Shown here piece after piece: positions 1-8,334 of a stretch of DNA of 57,629 bases. The number at the start of each line of letters is the position of its first letter. The stretch's first letter is position 1. The translations under genes and the position numbers were made by a program. Location of the stretch: positions 1 to 57,629 of the forward strand of contig CAIRCM010000092.1 in the NCBI GenBank assembly GCA_903877125.1, written 5' to 3'. This stretch comes from an uncultured Acetobacteraceae bacterium. GTDB taxonomy: Bacteria; Pseudomonadota; Alphaproteobacteria; Acetobacterales; Acetobacteraceae. Below the pieces are notes generated by a model. That model searched no databases. It saw only the letters and a program-made list of their open reading frames with translations, and was not told the origin of the DNA.

Positions 1-192
1 AACCACACGACGGCGTGAATCACGCGATCAAACACAGCGTGATCGCCAGAGGTGGAACCACACGACGGCGCGAATCACGCGATCAAACACAGCGTGATCG
101 CCAGAGGTGGAACCACACGACGGCGTGAATCACGCGGTCAATCAAAAGCTTCCAGAGTGTGATAGGGTCAACTTCACCCTATCACACTCTAG
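1..192. repeat. Tandem 55-bp repeat ending in a CTAG hairpin (family A, locus 1)
   Basis: A 55-bp unit beginning AGCGTGATCGCCAGAGGTGG starts at 36 and again at 91, after a truncated copy at 1-35. The block ends in a perfect hairpin: 15-base arms at 154-168 and 176-190 with a 7-base loop, closing with CTAG at 189-192. Related copies lie at 6028, 41078 and 54952. Units contain the small palindrome GCGTGA-A-TCACGC. Short open frames over it are shadows of the repeat. The left end lies outside the window, so the copy number is a minimum. Confidence 0.85.
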
Positions 193-248
193 GTTCCCCA
201 CCCCGCCCGGTTCGTGCAACATCGCCCCGACGACCGGGGAGGGGACGG

Positions 249-1391
249 ATGGACGCGTTGCGCTGCACGATCATGCGCGGAGGTACCAGCAAAGCGGTGT
301 TTCTGCGGGAAGAAGACCTGCCGCCACCCGGCGCCGAACGCGACGGGATCATTCTCAAAGTGTTCGGCTCGCCCGATAAGCGGCAGATCGACGGTCTCGG
401 TGGCGCCGATCCGCTGACGTCGAAGCTGGCGATCATCGGCGCCCCGCGGTTCAAGGGCACCGACGTGACCTACACGTTCGGCCAGGTCGAGATCGACCGG
501 CCGCATGTCGATTACCATTCCCTCTGCGGCAATATCTCCGCCGCCGTCGGCCAGTATGCGATCGAATCCGGCCTGGTCGAAGCGATCGAACCCGTCACCA
601 CGGTGCGCGCCTACACAACCAACCTCAAACGGATCCTGACGATCGAAGTCCCGGTGAAAGACGGACGCCCGGTACGCCTCGGCACCTACCGCGTCCCCGG
701 CGTCCCGGGGACAGGCGCGCGAATCCTGCTGGATTTCGCCGACACCGCCGGCGGCGCCACCGGCAACCTGCTGCCCACCGGCAATCCGGTGGATACGCTG
801 GATGTGCCCGGCCTCGGCCCGATCGAGGCCTCGCTCATCGACATCGGCAACGCCCATGTCTTCATCCGCGCTCGGGATGTCGGACTCAAGGGCACCGAAA
901 CCCCCGCCGAAATCGATCGCGACAAGACTCTGCTCGACCGGCTGGAGGCGATTCGCGGCGCCGGAGCCTACCGTATGGGCATGGCTTCATCCGGGCACGC
1001 CGCGCGTTCGGAAACCCCGGCGACGCCGATCCTGGGCATAATCTCACCGCCGGCTGCTTATACCGGGCACCTCGACGGTGCGCCCGTCGCCGCCGATGAC
1101 GTCGATCTGGTGTCCCGCCTGTTGTTCATGCAGATCACCCACAAGACCTACGCCGGCACCTCGACCGCCTGCACCGGTGTCGCCGCCCGAATCCCCGGCA
1201 GCATCGTCTACGAAGCAACGGATCCGGCGGCGCGCGATAGGGTCGAGCTTCGCATCGGCCACCCGGCGGGCGTCATCGACACCGAATCCGACGTGGTTCT
1301 GGCCGGCTCGGCTCTCAACCACGGGGTCCGCCGCGCGACCCTCGGACGCACCGCTCGGCGGATTTTGGACGGGACGGTTTACCTGGATTGA
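249..1391 (+). CDS. PrpF-family isomerase (4-oxalomesaconate tautomerase / aconitate isomerase type)
   Basis: A 380-residue protein of the PrpF fold family (diaminopimelate-epimerase-like), whose members move double bonds in tricarboxylic or oxalomesaconate-type acids. Recognisable features are the N-terminal MRGGTSKAVF segment, the HVDYHSLCGNISAAVG stretch with a conserved Cys, and the C-terminal DTESDVVLAGSALNHGVRRA region. An upstream in-frame ATG at 159 lies in the repeat, so I chose ATG 249, which has a GGGGAGGGG ribosome site just before it. The gene converges with the serine hydrolase at 1402 with only 10 bases between them. The substrate cannot be set from sequence. Confidence 0.85.
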   Translation: MDALRCTIMRGGTSKAVFLREEDLPPPGAERDGIILKVFGSPDKRQIDGLGGADPLTSKLAIIGAPRFKGTDVTYTFGQVEIDRPHVDYHSLCGNISAAVGQYAIESGLVEAIEPVTTVRAYTTNLKRILTIEVPVKDGRPVRLGTYRVPGVPGTGARILLDFADTAGGATGNLLPTGNPVDTLDVPGLGPIEASLIDIGNAHVFIRARDVGLKGTETPAEIDRDKTLLDRLEAIRGAGAYRMGMASSGHAARSETPATPILGIISPPAAYTGHLDGAPVAADDVDLVSRLLFMQITHKTYAGTSTACTGVAARIPGSIVYEATDPAARDRVELRIGHPAGVIDTESDVVLAGSALNHGVRRATLGRTARRILDGTVYLD

Positions 1392-1401
1392 GCGGCGAGG
1401 G

Positions 1402-2574
1402 TTATCCGACCGTCTGGTAAACCGCTGCCTCGAACCGGTCCAACAGGTTCAGCACACCCTGATCGGCGAAGGGCAGCACCTGCGTCATCAGCACGCCCGC
1501 GACCTTCCGCTTCGGGTCCAACCAGTAATAGGTGTTGTTGATCCCCGCCCAGGCAAGGCTTCCGGCGCTGCGCCGGCCCGGCACGTCCTGGGTATTGATC
1601 AGGAACGTCAGGCCCCATTTCTTGTCCATGCCGGGGAACAACTCGACATCGTTGGACATCGCCGGCTTGTAGCTCAGCATCGGCAACACGTTCAGATCCC
1701 CGATATGGTTCTGGCCCATCAGCGCCACCGTCTCGGGCCGCAAAATGCGGCTGCCATTGAACGTCCCGCCGTGCATCAACGCCTGCAGGAAGATGAGGTA
1801 ATCGCGGGCGGTGGAGAACAGGCCACCGCCACCGGGGTAGAATTCGGGATTTTCGGCCGGCCGCGCGCTTTGGATCGGCGTCAGCGTCCCGCCTTCGCCC
1901 CGGCTGTGCACCACCGCCAGCCGGTTCTCCCAGTCCGGACGCAGGACAAAGCCGGTATCGGTCATGCCCAGCGGCGCGAAGATGTGACGCTGGAAATAGG
2001 TCTCCAGGTCCAGGCCGCTCGCGACTTCGACCATGCGACCAGCCATATCGATGTTGATGCCGTATTCCCAACGCTCGCCGGGATCGTAGCCGAGCGGTGC
2101 GCCGAGTGCCGCGAGCTTGCCGGTACGCGCGGCCGGCAGCCCGGTTTCCGCGGCAAAGCGGTTCATGTCCTCATTCCAGGTGTCGTAGACGAAGCCCGCG
2201 GTGTGGGTCAGTAGATTGCGCAGCGTGACAGTGCCGCGTGCGGCGCGCAGGATCGGGTTGCCCTTGCCGTCGAAGCCCAGCAGCACCTGCGGATTGGCGA
2301 GGAACGGCAGAATTTCGCCGGCCGGCTGGTCGAGGCTGAGCTTACCCTGCTCCACCAACTGCATCGCCGCCGCGCCGGTGATGGCCTTGGTCATGGATGC
2401 GATGCGAAACACCGTATCGGTCGTCATCCGCGGTGTTTCCGTCAGACTGCGCCGGCCAAACGCGTCTTCGTAGATACAACCCCCGGCGTCGGCCGCGGCG
2501 GCCACGACGCCGGCGGCGGTCGTGGTGGTGATCGCATCGGCCAGCACGTGATCGATCAGCGCGGTCTGCCGCAT
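1402..2574 (-). CDS. Beta-lactamase-family serine hydrolase (class C / esterase EstB type)
   Basis: A 390-residue serine hydrolase of the penicillin-binding-protein/class C beta-lactamase fold. The S-x-x-K nucleophile motif is SMTK in FRIASMTKAITG, and the Y-x-N motif is YGIN in WEYGINIDMAGRM. There is no clear signal peptide, and such proteins are usually esterases rather than antibiotic-resistance enzymes. ATG at 2574 is preferred because GGGGAG lies 9 bases upstream and the longer frame would overlap the divergent gene at 2681. The two genes share a promoter region of about 106 bases. Confidence 0.85.
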   Translation of the reverse strand: MRQTALIDHVLADAITTTTAAGVVAAAADAGGCIYEDAFGRRSLTETPRMTTDTVFRIASMTKAITGAAAMQLVEQGKLSLDQPAGEILPFLANPQVLLGFDGKGNPILRAARGTVTLRNLLTHTAGFVYDTWNEDMNRFAAETGLPAARTGKLAALGAPLGYDPGERWEYGINIDMAGRMVEVASGLDLETYFQRHIFAPLGMTDTGFVLRPDWENRLAVVHSRGEGGTLTPIQSARPAENPEFYPGGGGLFSTARDYLIFLQALMHGGTFNGSRILRPETVALMGQNHIGDLNVLPMLSYKPAMSNDVELFPGMDKKWGLTFLINTQDVPGRRSAGSLAWAGINNTYYWLDPKRKVAGVLMTQVLPFADQGVLNLLDRFEAAVYQTVG

Positions 2575-2680
2575 GTTGGATGACTCCCCGTTTGATACCC
2601 AATTATGATGGACGGCGATCCGGTTGCATATGCCTCGGCCGGAGGCGACAATAGGGCATCGCAACAAGGGAGTTCCAGGG

Positions 2681-3412
2681 ATGATCGAGCAGCACGTGAT
2701 CGTCACGACCAAGCATGGCAAAATGCCGGCATTTACCGCCTGTCCGGAAGGGCCTGGGCCGTTTCCGCCGATCATTCTTTATATGGATGCACCCGGCACG
2801 CGGGAGGAGTTGCGCCATCACGCCCGCCGCATCGCGCGGCACGGCTATTTCTGCATCCTGCCGGATATGTACTATCGTCTTGGCACCGTATTGTTCGACA
2901 TTCCCCGCCGCGACGATGCCATGTCGGCGGTGATCCGGGCGTCGATGAACAGTCTGACCAACGCGCTGGTGATCGACGATACCGCGGCGATCCTGGGTTG
3001 GCTCGATGGTAACGATAAAGTGAAGCCAGGCGGCGTCGGTTGCGTCGGGCATTGCATGAGCGGGCAGTACATCACCACGGTGTCGGCGAAATTCCCGACC
3101 CGTTTCGTCGCCGCGGCTTCGTTGTACGGTGTCGGGATCATTACCGACAAGCCCGATTCCCCGCATCTGTTGCTGGATCAGATCAAGGGCGAGCTCTACT
3201 ACGGCTTCGCTGAAACCGACGCCTCGGTGCCCGCGCACATTCCGCCCGCGCTCGATGAGGCCCTGAAGAAGACCGATGTGAAATATACGCTGAAGGTGTT
3301 TCCGGGCTCGCAGCACGGCTACACGTTCGCGGAACGGATGGCGTACCACCCGACCGCGTCGGAACAGACATGGGCCGACATGTTCGACATGTGGGATCGC
3401 CGCTTGAAATAG
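2681..3412 (+). CDS. Dienelactone hydrolase family protein
   Basis: A 243-residue alpha/beta hydrolase. The nucleophile is Cys125 in GHCMSGQ, with the acid in AETDASVP and the histidine in GSQHGYTF, giving the Cys-Asp-His triad of dienelactone hydrolases. It probably opens a lactone or ester in aromatic or organic-acid catabolism in the cytoplasm. ATG 2681 has AAGGGAG about 8 bases upstream. It is divergent from the serine hydrolase at 2574. The real substrate is unknown. Confidence 0.87.
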   Translation: MIEQHVIVTTKHGKMPAFTACPEGPGPFPPIILYMDAPGTREELRHHARRIARHGYFCILPDMYYRLGTVLFDIPRRDDAMSAVIRASMNSLTNALVIDDTAAILGWLDGNDKVKPGGVGCVGHCMSGQYITTVSAKFPTRFVAAASLYGVGIITDKPDSPHLLLDQIKGELYYGFAETDASVPAHIPPALDEALKKTDVKYTLKVFPGSQHGYTFAERMAYHPTASEQTWADMFDMWDRRLK

Positions 3413-3810
3413 CTGCCGATCGATGCCAGGGGCGGCATGCGTGCCGCCCCGACCGATCGTCGTGGCGGTTGTGATGTTGGCCGTGGTGCACTCGTTGAAT
3501 AAGAAACGGCTGTTTCCCGCGGCGTTGTCTGGAGAGAGCGTTTTATTTTATCTTCCGTCATCGGTGGAGGTTTATTCTCCGCGGCTTCGGCAAATACGAA
3601 TCCGTATCGATATCGTCTTAAATTTGATATTTCCTTCTCAGATTGACGCGGCGTCGTAACGCCGTCTCATAGATCGGTAATCGGCTTCATTCCACGCCAC
3701 AGATCGCATGCAGGCGCAGCAGAAACTAATTCTCCGTGCGCATCCTCAATCTAAATCCTTGCCGAAATTCGCTGCCGGTGTATATTCAGGCGATCAGGGA
3801 ATCGATACAA
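3413..3810. other. AT-richer intergenic region with palindromes, upstream of the MarR gene
   Basis: About 400 bases without a convincing gene, visibly richer in A+T than the surroundings. Two dyads stand out: ATACG-AATC-CGTAT at 3594-3607 and CGGCGT-CGTA-ACGCCG at 3649-3664. They could be a regulator site and a hairpin. The small open frame at 3423-3659 has no ribosome site or recognisable domain. Confidence 0.4.
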
Positions 3811-4320
3811 ATGAAAACACCAAAAAATGCAAATGGCACCCACGAATCCGTGACCGTGCCGTTCGAGTTGGAAAATTTCCTGCCGTACCGGTTGTCGGTG
3901 ACAAGTCACCGCGTGGCCCGCCTGTTCGCCGCGCAATACGCGACGCAGTTCGGCTTGACCATACCGGAATGGCGCGTGCTGGCGGTCATCGGACGCTTCG
4001 GCACCTGCTCCCCCACCGCTGTGGGCGAGTTTGCCGCAATGGACAAAGTCAAAGTCAGCCGAGCCGCCGCCGCCCTGGTCGCGAAGGGATTCCTGCGACA
4101 AAATCAGGATCCGAACGACGGCCGCGGCAGACTGCTGAGCATGACCCGCAAGGGCCTCACCGTTCATACCAACGTCGTGCCGCTCGCCCGCGGGATCGAG
4201 GCAACCTTGGCCGATGGCCTGACCAAGGCTGAATGGGCCACGCTCAACAAAGCTCTCCGGAAACTCAGCGCGCATGTCGGCGAATTGACCGGACCGGATG
4301 TCGGCGCCACGGCGGATTGA
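3811..4320 (+). CDS. MarR-family transcriptional regulator
   Basis: A 169-residue winged-helix regulator. The LPYRLSVTSHRVARLF helix, TIPEWRVLAVIGRFG, the recognition region MDKVKVSRAAAALVAKGFL and the wing DPNDGRGRLLSMTRKG are all typical of MarR proteins, which bind palindromes as dimers and release on a phenolic or other ligand. I use ATG 3811 because AGGGA lies 10 bases upstream. Its own upstream region is AT-rich with dyads, so autoregulation is plausible. The next gene begins 33 bases downstream but looks unrelated. Confidence 0.88.
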   Translation: MKTPKNANGTHESVTVPFELENFLPYRLSVTSHRVARLFAAQYATQFGLTIPEWRVLAVIGRFGTCSPTAVGEFAAMDKVKVSRAAAALVAKGFLRQNQDPNDGRGRLLSMTRKGLTVHTNVVPLARGIEATLADGLTKAEWATLNKALRKLSAHVGELTGPDVGATAD

Positions 4321-4352
4321 CGTTCGGGCCGAACCCGGCCACAGGTCGGGCC

Positions 4353-5114
4353 ATGGCAGAGTTCCTCCGCGCCGATCCCATCGGCTTTCCGCACGGGTTC
4401 TTCACGCGCCGAGGTGGCGTGTCGGAGGGCCCGTTCGCAAGCCTCAATTGCAGTCTGTCCAGCGCCGATGCACGCCCATCCGTCCTCGAAAACCGCGCCC
4501 GCACCGCCCGGGCGCTCGGTGCCGATCCGGATCGCTTGCTCGGCTTGACGCAGGTGCACGGGCACGATGTCGCCGTCGTCGCCGAACCATGGCCGGCCGG
4601 GGCGGGGCCGCGCGCCGACGCCATGGTGACCGATCGCCAAGGGATCGCCCTGGGTATCGTCACCGCCGATTGCGCGCCCGTCCTGTTCGCCGACCAGCAG
4701 GCCGGCGTCGTCGGTGCCGCCCATGCCGGCTGGCGCGGCGCCCTGTCCGGTGTCATCGAAGCCACCATCCAGGCCATGGCCAGCCTCGGCGCCCGGCCGG
4801 AAGCGATTGCTGCCGCCGTGGGGCCCTGTATCGGTCAGGCCTCGTATGAAGTCGGGCCGGACCTGCGCGATGACGTATTGGCCCGCGACGCCGCCGATGC
4901 CATCTTCTTTGTCCCCGGCCGGCGAGAGGACCGTTGGCAATTCGATCTGCCCGGCTATTGTGCTGCCCGCTTGCGGGCAGCCGGGGTCGGTACAGTCGCC
5001 ACGCTCGGCGTGGACACTCTCGCCGACGAGGCGCGTTTCTTCAGCCATCGCCGCCGCACGCTCGCCGGCGGCGGCCCGATTGGGCATCAGATATCGGTGA
5101 TCGCGATTGTTTAA
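4353..5114 (+). CDS. pgeF: Laccase-domain protein, purine nucleoside phosphorylase / peptidoglycan editing factor (YfiH family)
   Basis: A 253-residue member of the YfiH/PgeF family. These proteins bind zinc through two His and one Cys; they remove misincorporated residues from peptidoglycan precursors and have purine nucleoside activity. The ligands are visible: TQVHGHDV, ITADCAPVL and AAHAGWRGAL. FTRRGGVSEGPFASLN near the N-terminus is also diagnostic. The start is ATG 4353, and the ribosome site is weak. The 3' end overlaps the next gene, whose TTG start is at 5107, so translation may be coupled. Confidence 0.9.
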   Translation: MAEFLRADPIGFPHGFFTRRGGVSEGPFASLNCSLSSADARPSVLENRARTARALGADPDRLLGLTQVHGHDVAVVAEPWPAGAGPRADAMVTDRQGIALGIVTADCAPVLFADQQAGVVGAAHAGWRGALSGVIEATIQAMASLGARPEAIAAAVGPCIGQASYEVGPDLRDDVLARDAADAIFFVPGRREDRWQFDLPGYCAARLRAAGVGTVATLGVDTLADEARFFSHRRRTLAGGGPIGHQISVIAIV

Positions 5115-6027
5115 GCTCCGTCTGTTTCTGCTCGCCGTGCTCTGCGCCGTCGGCCTGACCGCGTGCGGCGACTATCCCACCCCCTTCAAAGGCCGCCCCG
5201 GCGCGGAGGCCGAGCGTCTGGCGCAGCCCACCGCGCCGCTGCTGGTCGTGATCCCGCCGGATGCGACTTCCATGCCGCGGGATGCAAGAGCGATGCTGGC
5301 CGAAGATCTGGCGAAAGCCCTCCAGGAGCACGAGGTTCCCGCCGTATCCAACCACCCCGTCGCCTCGGCATGGCAACTGGTCACCAGGCTGGAAGCGCGC
5401 GGCAACACGGTCGTGCCGATCTTCGCCATCGTGGACAATACCGGCAAAAGTCATGGAACCGCCGAGGGCGCGCCAGCATCCGCCGATGCCTGGGTGGTCA
5501 GCAGCCCGGACATGATGCAACGGGTCGCCGTCGATGCGGCGCCGAAGATCATCGACCTGCTCGTCAGCATCCGAATCACCCGCGACATGGCTAACCCGAA
5601 CAGCATGCTCAACCGGGCGCCCCGCGCGGTGGTGGCCGATGTCACCGGGGCGCCGGGCGATGGCAATGAGGCTCTGACCCGGCTGGTGCGCGAGCATCTC
5701 AAGGGCTACGGCGTGCTGGTCGTGGCCGACAGGACCGGTGCCGACTTCCTGGTGACCGGTTCGGTGAAAGTAACCCCGATTCCCAACAAAAAGGATCGGG
5801 TCGAAATCGTCTGGACGGTGTCGCTGCCCAACGGCGACGAACGCGGCAAGGTCGTTCAGTTGAACGAAATCCCCGGTGGCACGTTGAGCCACTATTGGGG
5901 GGAGGTGGCGGTGGTGGTCGCGACCGAAGCGGCCAGCGGCTTGAACGACGTCATCAACCGCCAGTCGGGCCGCACGGAAGCGGCCGAAGCCGCGGCCAAG
6001 GCCGCCGCGGCCGCTGCACATCGTTAA
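5107..6027 (+). CDS. Putative lipoprotein of unknown function
   Basis: A 306-residue protein with a short hydrophobic signal and lipobox LTAC, with the lipidated Cys at residue 20, so it is probably membrane-anchored in the periplasm. The rest is soluble, with an alanine-rich C-terminal tail. I do not recognise a domain. It begins with TTG and overlaps the end of pgeF by 8 bases, suggesting translational coupling. A family A repeat begins on the base after its TAA stop. Confidence 0.75.
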   Translation: MFKLRLFLLAVLCAVGLTACGDYPTPFKGRPGAEAERLAQPTAPLLVVIPPDATSMPRDARAMLAEDLAKALQEHEVPAVSNHPVASAWQLVTRLEARGNTVVPIFAIVDNTGKSHGTAEGAPASADAWVVSSPDMMQRVAVDAAPKIIDLLVSIRITRDMANPNSMLNRAPRAVVADVTGAPGDGNEALTRLVREHLKGYGVLVVADRTGADFLVTGSVKVTPIPNKKDRVEIVWTVSLPNGDERGKVVQLNEIPGGTLSHYWGEVAVVVATEAASGLNDVINRQSGRTEAAEAAAKAAAAAAHR

Positions 6028-6290
6028 AGCGTGATCGCCAGAGGTGGAATCACCCGGCGGCGTGAATCACGCGATCAAACAAAGATTTATACCAGCCCGT
6101 ATAAGCTTTGACGTACCAGCCGACCGAATCACGTCATGCCGGCGAATGCCGGTATCCACGCCTTGCGAGGCTGGGACTACCGAAAGGCGTGGGAACCGGC
6201 ATTCGCCGGCATGACGGGTGGGCAGCCGCCACGAGTCAATCATTGCGCGGGCTGGTAAACGGCATAGGGTCAACCTGACCCTCTGACGCT
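6028..6290. repeat. Family A repeat interrupted by a nested element (locus 2)
   Basis: The left half at 6028-6089 matches the 55-bp unit of locus 1. It is followed by a nested 168-bp element, then by a decayed right hairpin (ATAGGGTCAACCTGACCCT near 6263-6282). It fills most of the gap between the lipoprotein and the convergent TPR gene. The terminal CTAG is lost on the right side in this copy. Confidence 0.8.
6090..6257. mobile_element. 168-bp MITE-like element with perfect 10-bp terminal inverted repeats (family B)
   Basis: The ends are TACCAGCCCG (6090-6099) and CGGGCTGGTA (6248-6257), a perfect inverted pair. Inside are two 33-base arms, 6132-6164 and 6184-6216, that pair with two mismatches and begin CGTCATGCCGGCGAATGCCG. 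There is no open frame of note. The same core occurs inside the repeat at 41143-41308. I infer a non-autonomous mobile element inserted into family A. Confidence 0.7.
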
Positions 6291-6325
6291 CCAGGGCGCG
6301 TCTGCGCGGTGCCCATCCTCCGCCA

Positions 6326-7156
6326 TCAACGCTGATTCGGTCCGGCATCCAGCAGTGCGAGGTTCTGGTCCGCGAGGTCGGCGGTCGTGCTGTTCGGATC
6401 GAGCCCGCGCGCCCGCTGCCAATCCGCCCTCGCGCCGGACGTGTCGCCAAGGCGCTGACGTTCGATACCGCGCTCAAGCAGCGCTTCGGCGTTGTCGGGA
6501 TCGATGCCGAGCGCGCGATCGGCGTCGCGGACCGCGAGATCCAGATGACCGGCGCGCCGCCAGTCCGCGGCCCGCAGCACCAGCGCATCCGTCCGATGCG
6601 GATCGGCCCCGAGCACCAGGGTCAGGTCGTCGATCGCGGCTTTCCAATCCTCCAGGGCATCCGCCGTTTCGGCATGCTGGATCAGTATTTCCGTATCGTC
6701 CGGTGCCAGTTTCAGCGCCTCGGTCGTGTCGGCGCGGGCCTTGGCCGGTTGCTTCGCCATCAACCGCGCCTGCGCCGCCTGTGCGAAAACGATCGCCTTC
6801 GCCATGTCCGGTGCCAGACTGCTCGACGCCAATTGCTCCAGCCGCTCGGCACCCTGGTCGGGCCGGCCGGTGGCGATCAACGCCAGCCCCTGGCAATGCG
6901 CCGCGCCATCTCCGCCCCCGTCAGCAGCCCAGGTATCCGCAAGCAGGCGCGCACTGTCCGGATCGTCCGTCAGGGCCGCGAGGCACTGCTCGTAGGCCTC
7001 GCCGCTGGCGATGCGCGGCGGGAAAGGCGGCACCGCCAGGGGGCCGGCGACAAGGTCCGGCGCGGGCGCGGCGTCGTCGTAGCGCCACAACGTCGTGCCG
7101 ATCGCAGCGAGCAACAACACGCCAATGACCGCGAAAAGGATGATGGGGCGCCGCAT
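6326..7156 (-). CDS. TPR-repeat protein with N-terminal membrane anchor
   Basis: A 276-residue protein with one hydrophobic segment at about residues 4-22, just after MRRP, then a soluble part dominated by TPR helices such as ARADTTEALKLAPDDTEIL and AVRDADRALGIDPDNAEALL. TPR units bind protein partners. ATG 7156 overlaps the stop of the upstream gene as TGATG, a coupling arrangement, which decides the start. It is the last gene of a three-gene minus-strand module with two glycosyltransferase-type proteins. Confidence 0.8.
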   Translation of the reverse strand: MRRPIILFAVIGVLLLAAIGTTLWRYDDAAPAPDLVAGPLAVPPFPPRIASGEAYEQCLAALTDDPDSARLLADTWAADGGGDGAAHCQGLALIATGRPDQGAERLEQLASSSLAPDMAKAIVFAQAAQARLMAKQPAKARADTTEALKLAPDDTEILIQHAETADALEDWKAAIDDLTLVLGADPHRTDALVLRAADWRRAGHLDLAVRDADRALGIDPDNAEALLERGIERQRLGDTSGARADWQRARGLDPNSTTADLADQNLALLDAGPNQR

Positions 7157-8319
7157 CAGCTTGGCCGGGCGAAATGGTGGAACGCGTTCTGGCCGATATG
7201 CATGCCGGGCATGAGGGCGCCGAACGGCGGGAACGCCACGCTGCCCAGGCAACCTGTGAAAATACTGTCGTGAATCAAAATGTTGCCGCGGATCGCCGGC
7301 CAGACGGTTTCCGACAGCAGATCCTGGTCGACATGGTCGTTTTCCATGCGCCAACCGCTGTACTGCCCGAGCAGCATCTCAACGTCGGGCAAAATCCCGC
7401 CAACCCCGCCCCAAAGGCCGGCCAGCAGCAGATCGGTGTGGGTGAACCAGTCGCGCATCGCGTGGAAGTGATAGCCTGAATTGAGCCAGGCATCGACAGC
7501 CACCCGTTCCTTCACACTCAGAAGTGAGTCAGCGTCGCGGATCAGGAAACGGCGAACCGATGAATCGCCAAGGACCGAGAACCGCCACAGCAGCCGCCGG
7601 TGCGGCGGGACGCTCGGGGGCAGCGTCATCGGATGCAGGTCTGCGCCGCGCGTTCGCAACTCGCGCAGGAAGGCCGGGTCGACATCGCCGTCGTGATAAA
7701 CCCGCATCGACCAGCCGGGGAACAGATGCGGCAGGATCCGGCTGTTCTCCGCCAGTGGCACGCGGTAGCGCGGCTCGTTGCCCCAGAGGCAATAGGCGAT
7801 GACGTTCTCGGCGGGATTGGCCGGGTTGAAGCGGGGCGGCGCGGTCGCGGGCAGGGCGACCAGCGGCGGGCGGCAGGAGAATTGCCGGTCCTTTGCCTCC
7901 AGCGCGGCACGTCCGGCCGCGACGGCTTGATCGGGTCGGCCGATCCGGTTGTAGGCGTCGCACAAGCAGTCGTTGACGTTGGGGCTATCGGTGCCCAGAG
8001 CGATCGCGGCCTCGCATGCCGCGATCGCGCCGGGTGCGTCGCCGAGGGCGATCAGCAGAACGCCCAGATTCTCGTGCATCGCCGGATCCCGGGGGAAGCG
8101 CGCGATGCCGTCCCGCAGGATCGCGGTGGCCTCGGCGAAGCGCTGCGCGGCATGCAGCAGCAGGCACAGGAACAGGATATCGTCCGGCAGAGGCGCTGCG
8201 CCGCCATTTTGGACGACGGATTGGGCGAGATCGATCGCCGCGGTCAACCCACCGCGCTTGTAGGCGGAGCGTGCCCGATGGCGGTCGTTATCAAGATCGG
8301 TCGCGGTTATGGCAACCAC
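7156..8319 (-). CDS. TPR domain protein with glycosyltransferase-like C-terminal domain
   Basis: A 387-residue protein. Residues 1-150 are TPR-like helices (ATAILRDGIARFPRDPAMHENLG and following). The C-terminal part resembles a GT-A sugar-transferase domain: IAYCLWGNEPRYR, then FLIRDADSLLS, where R-D-A-D is a DXD-type metal site, and a late HVDQDLLSE segment. The sugar donor and acceptor are unknown. It lies 15 bases after the radical SAM-glycosyltransferase gene and overlaps the next gene by TGATG, so the three are probably one operon. Confidence 0.72.
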   Translation of the reverse strand: MVAITATDLDNDRHRARSAYKRGGLTAAIDLAQSVVQNGGAAPLPDDILFLCLLLHAAQRFAEATAILRDGIARFPRDPAMHENLGVLLIALGDAPGAIAACEAAIALGTDSPNVNDCLCDAYNRIGRPDQAVAAGRAALEAKDRQFSCRPPLVALPATAPPRFNPANPAENVIAYCLWGNEPRYRVPLAENSRILPHLFPGWSMRVYHDGDVDPAFLRELRTRGADLHPMTLPPSVPPHRRLLWRFSVLGDSSVRRFLIRDADSLLSVKERVAVDAWLNSGYHFHAMRDWFTHTDLLLAGLWGGVGGILPDVEMLLGQYSGWRMENDHVDQDLLSETVWPAIRGNILIHDSIFTGCLGSVAFPPFGALMPGMHIGQNAFHHFARPS

Positions 8320-8334
8320 TCCATGGAGGCCTGT

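Noticed and set aside
1-192. Possible CRISPR array (regular 55-bp repeats)
   Set aside because: There are no unique spacers: the whole unit repeats, and it ends in a hairpin also found elsewhere.
3423-3659. A 78-residue small protein
   Set aside because: No ribosome site, no domain, and it lies in the AT-rich intergenic stretch.
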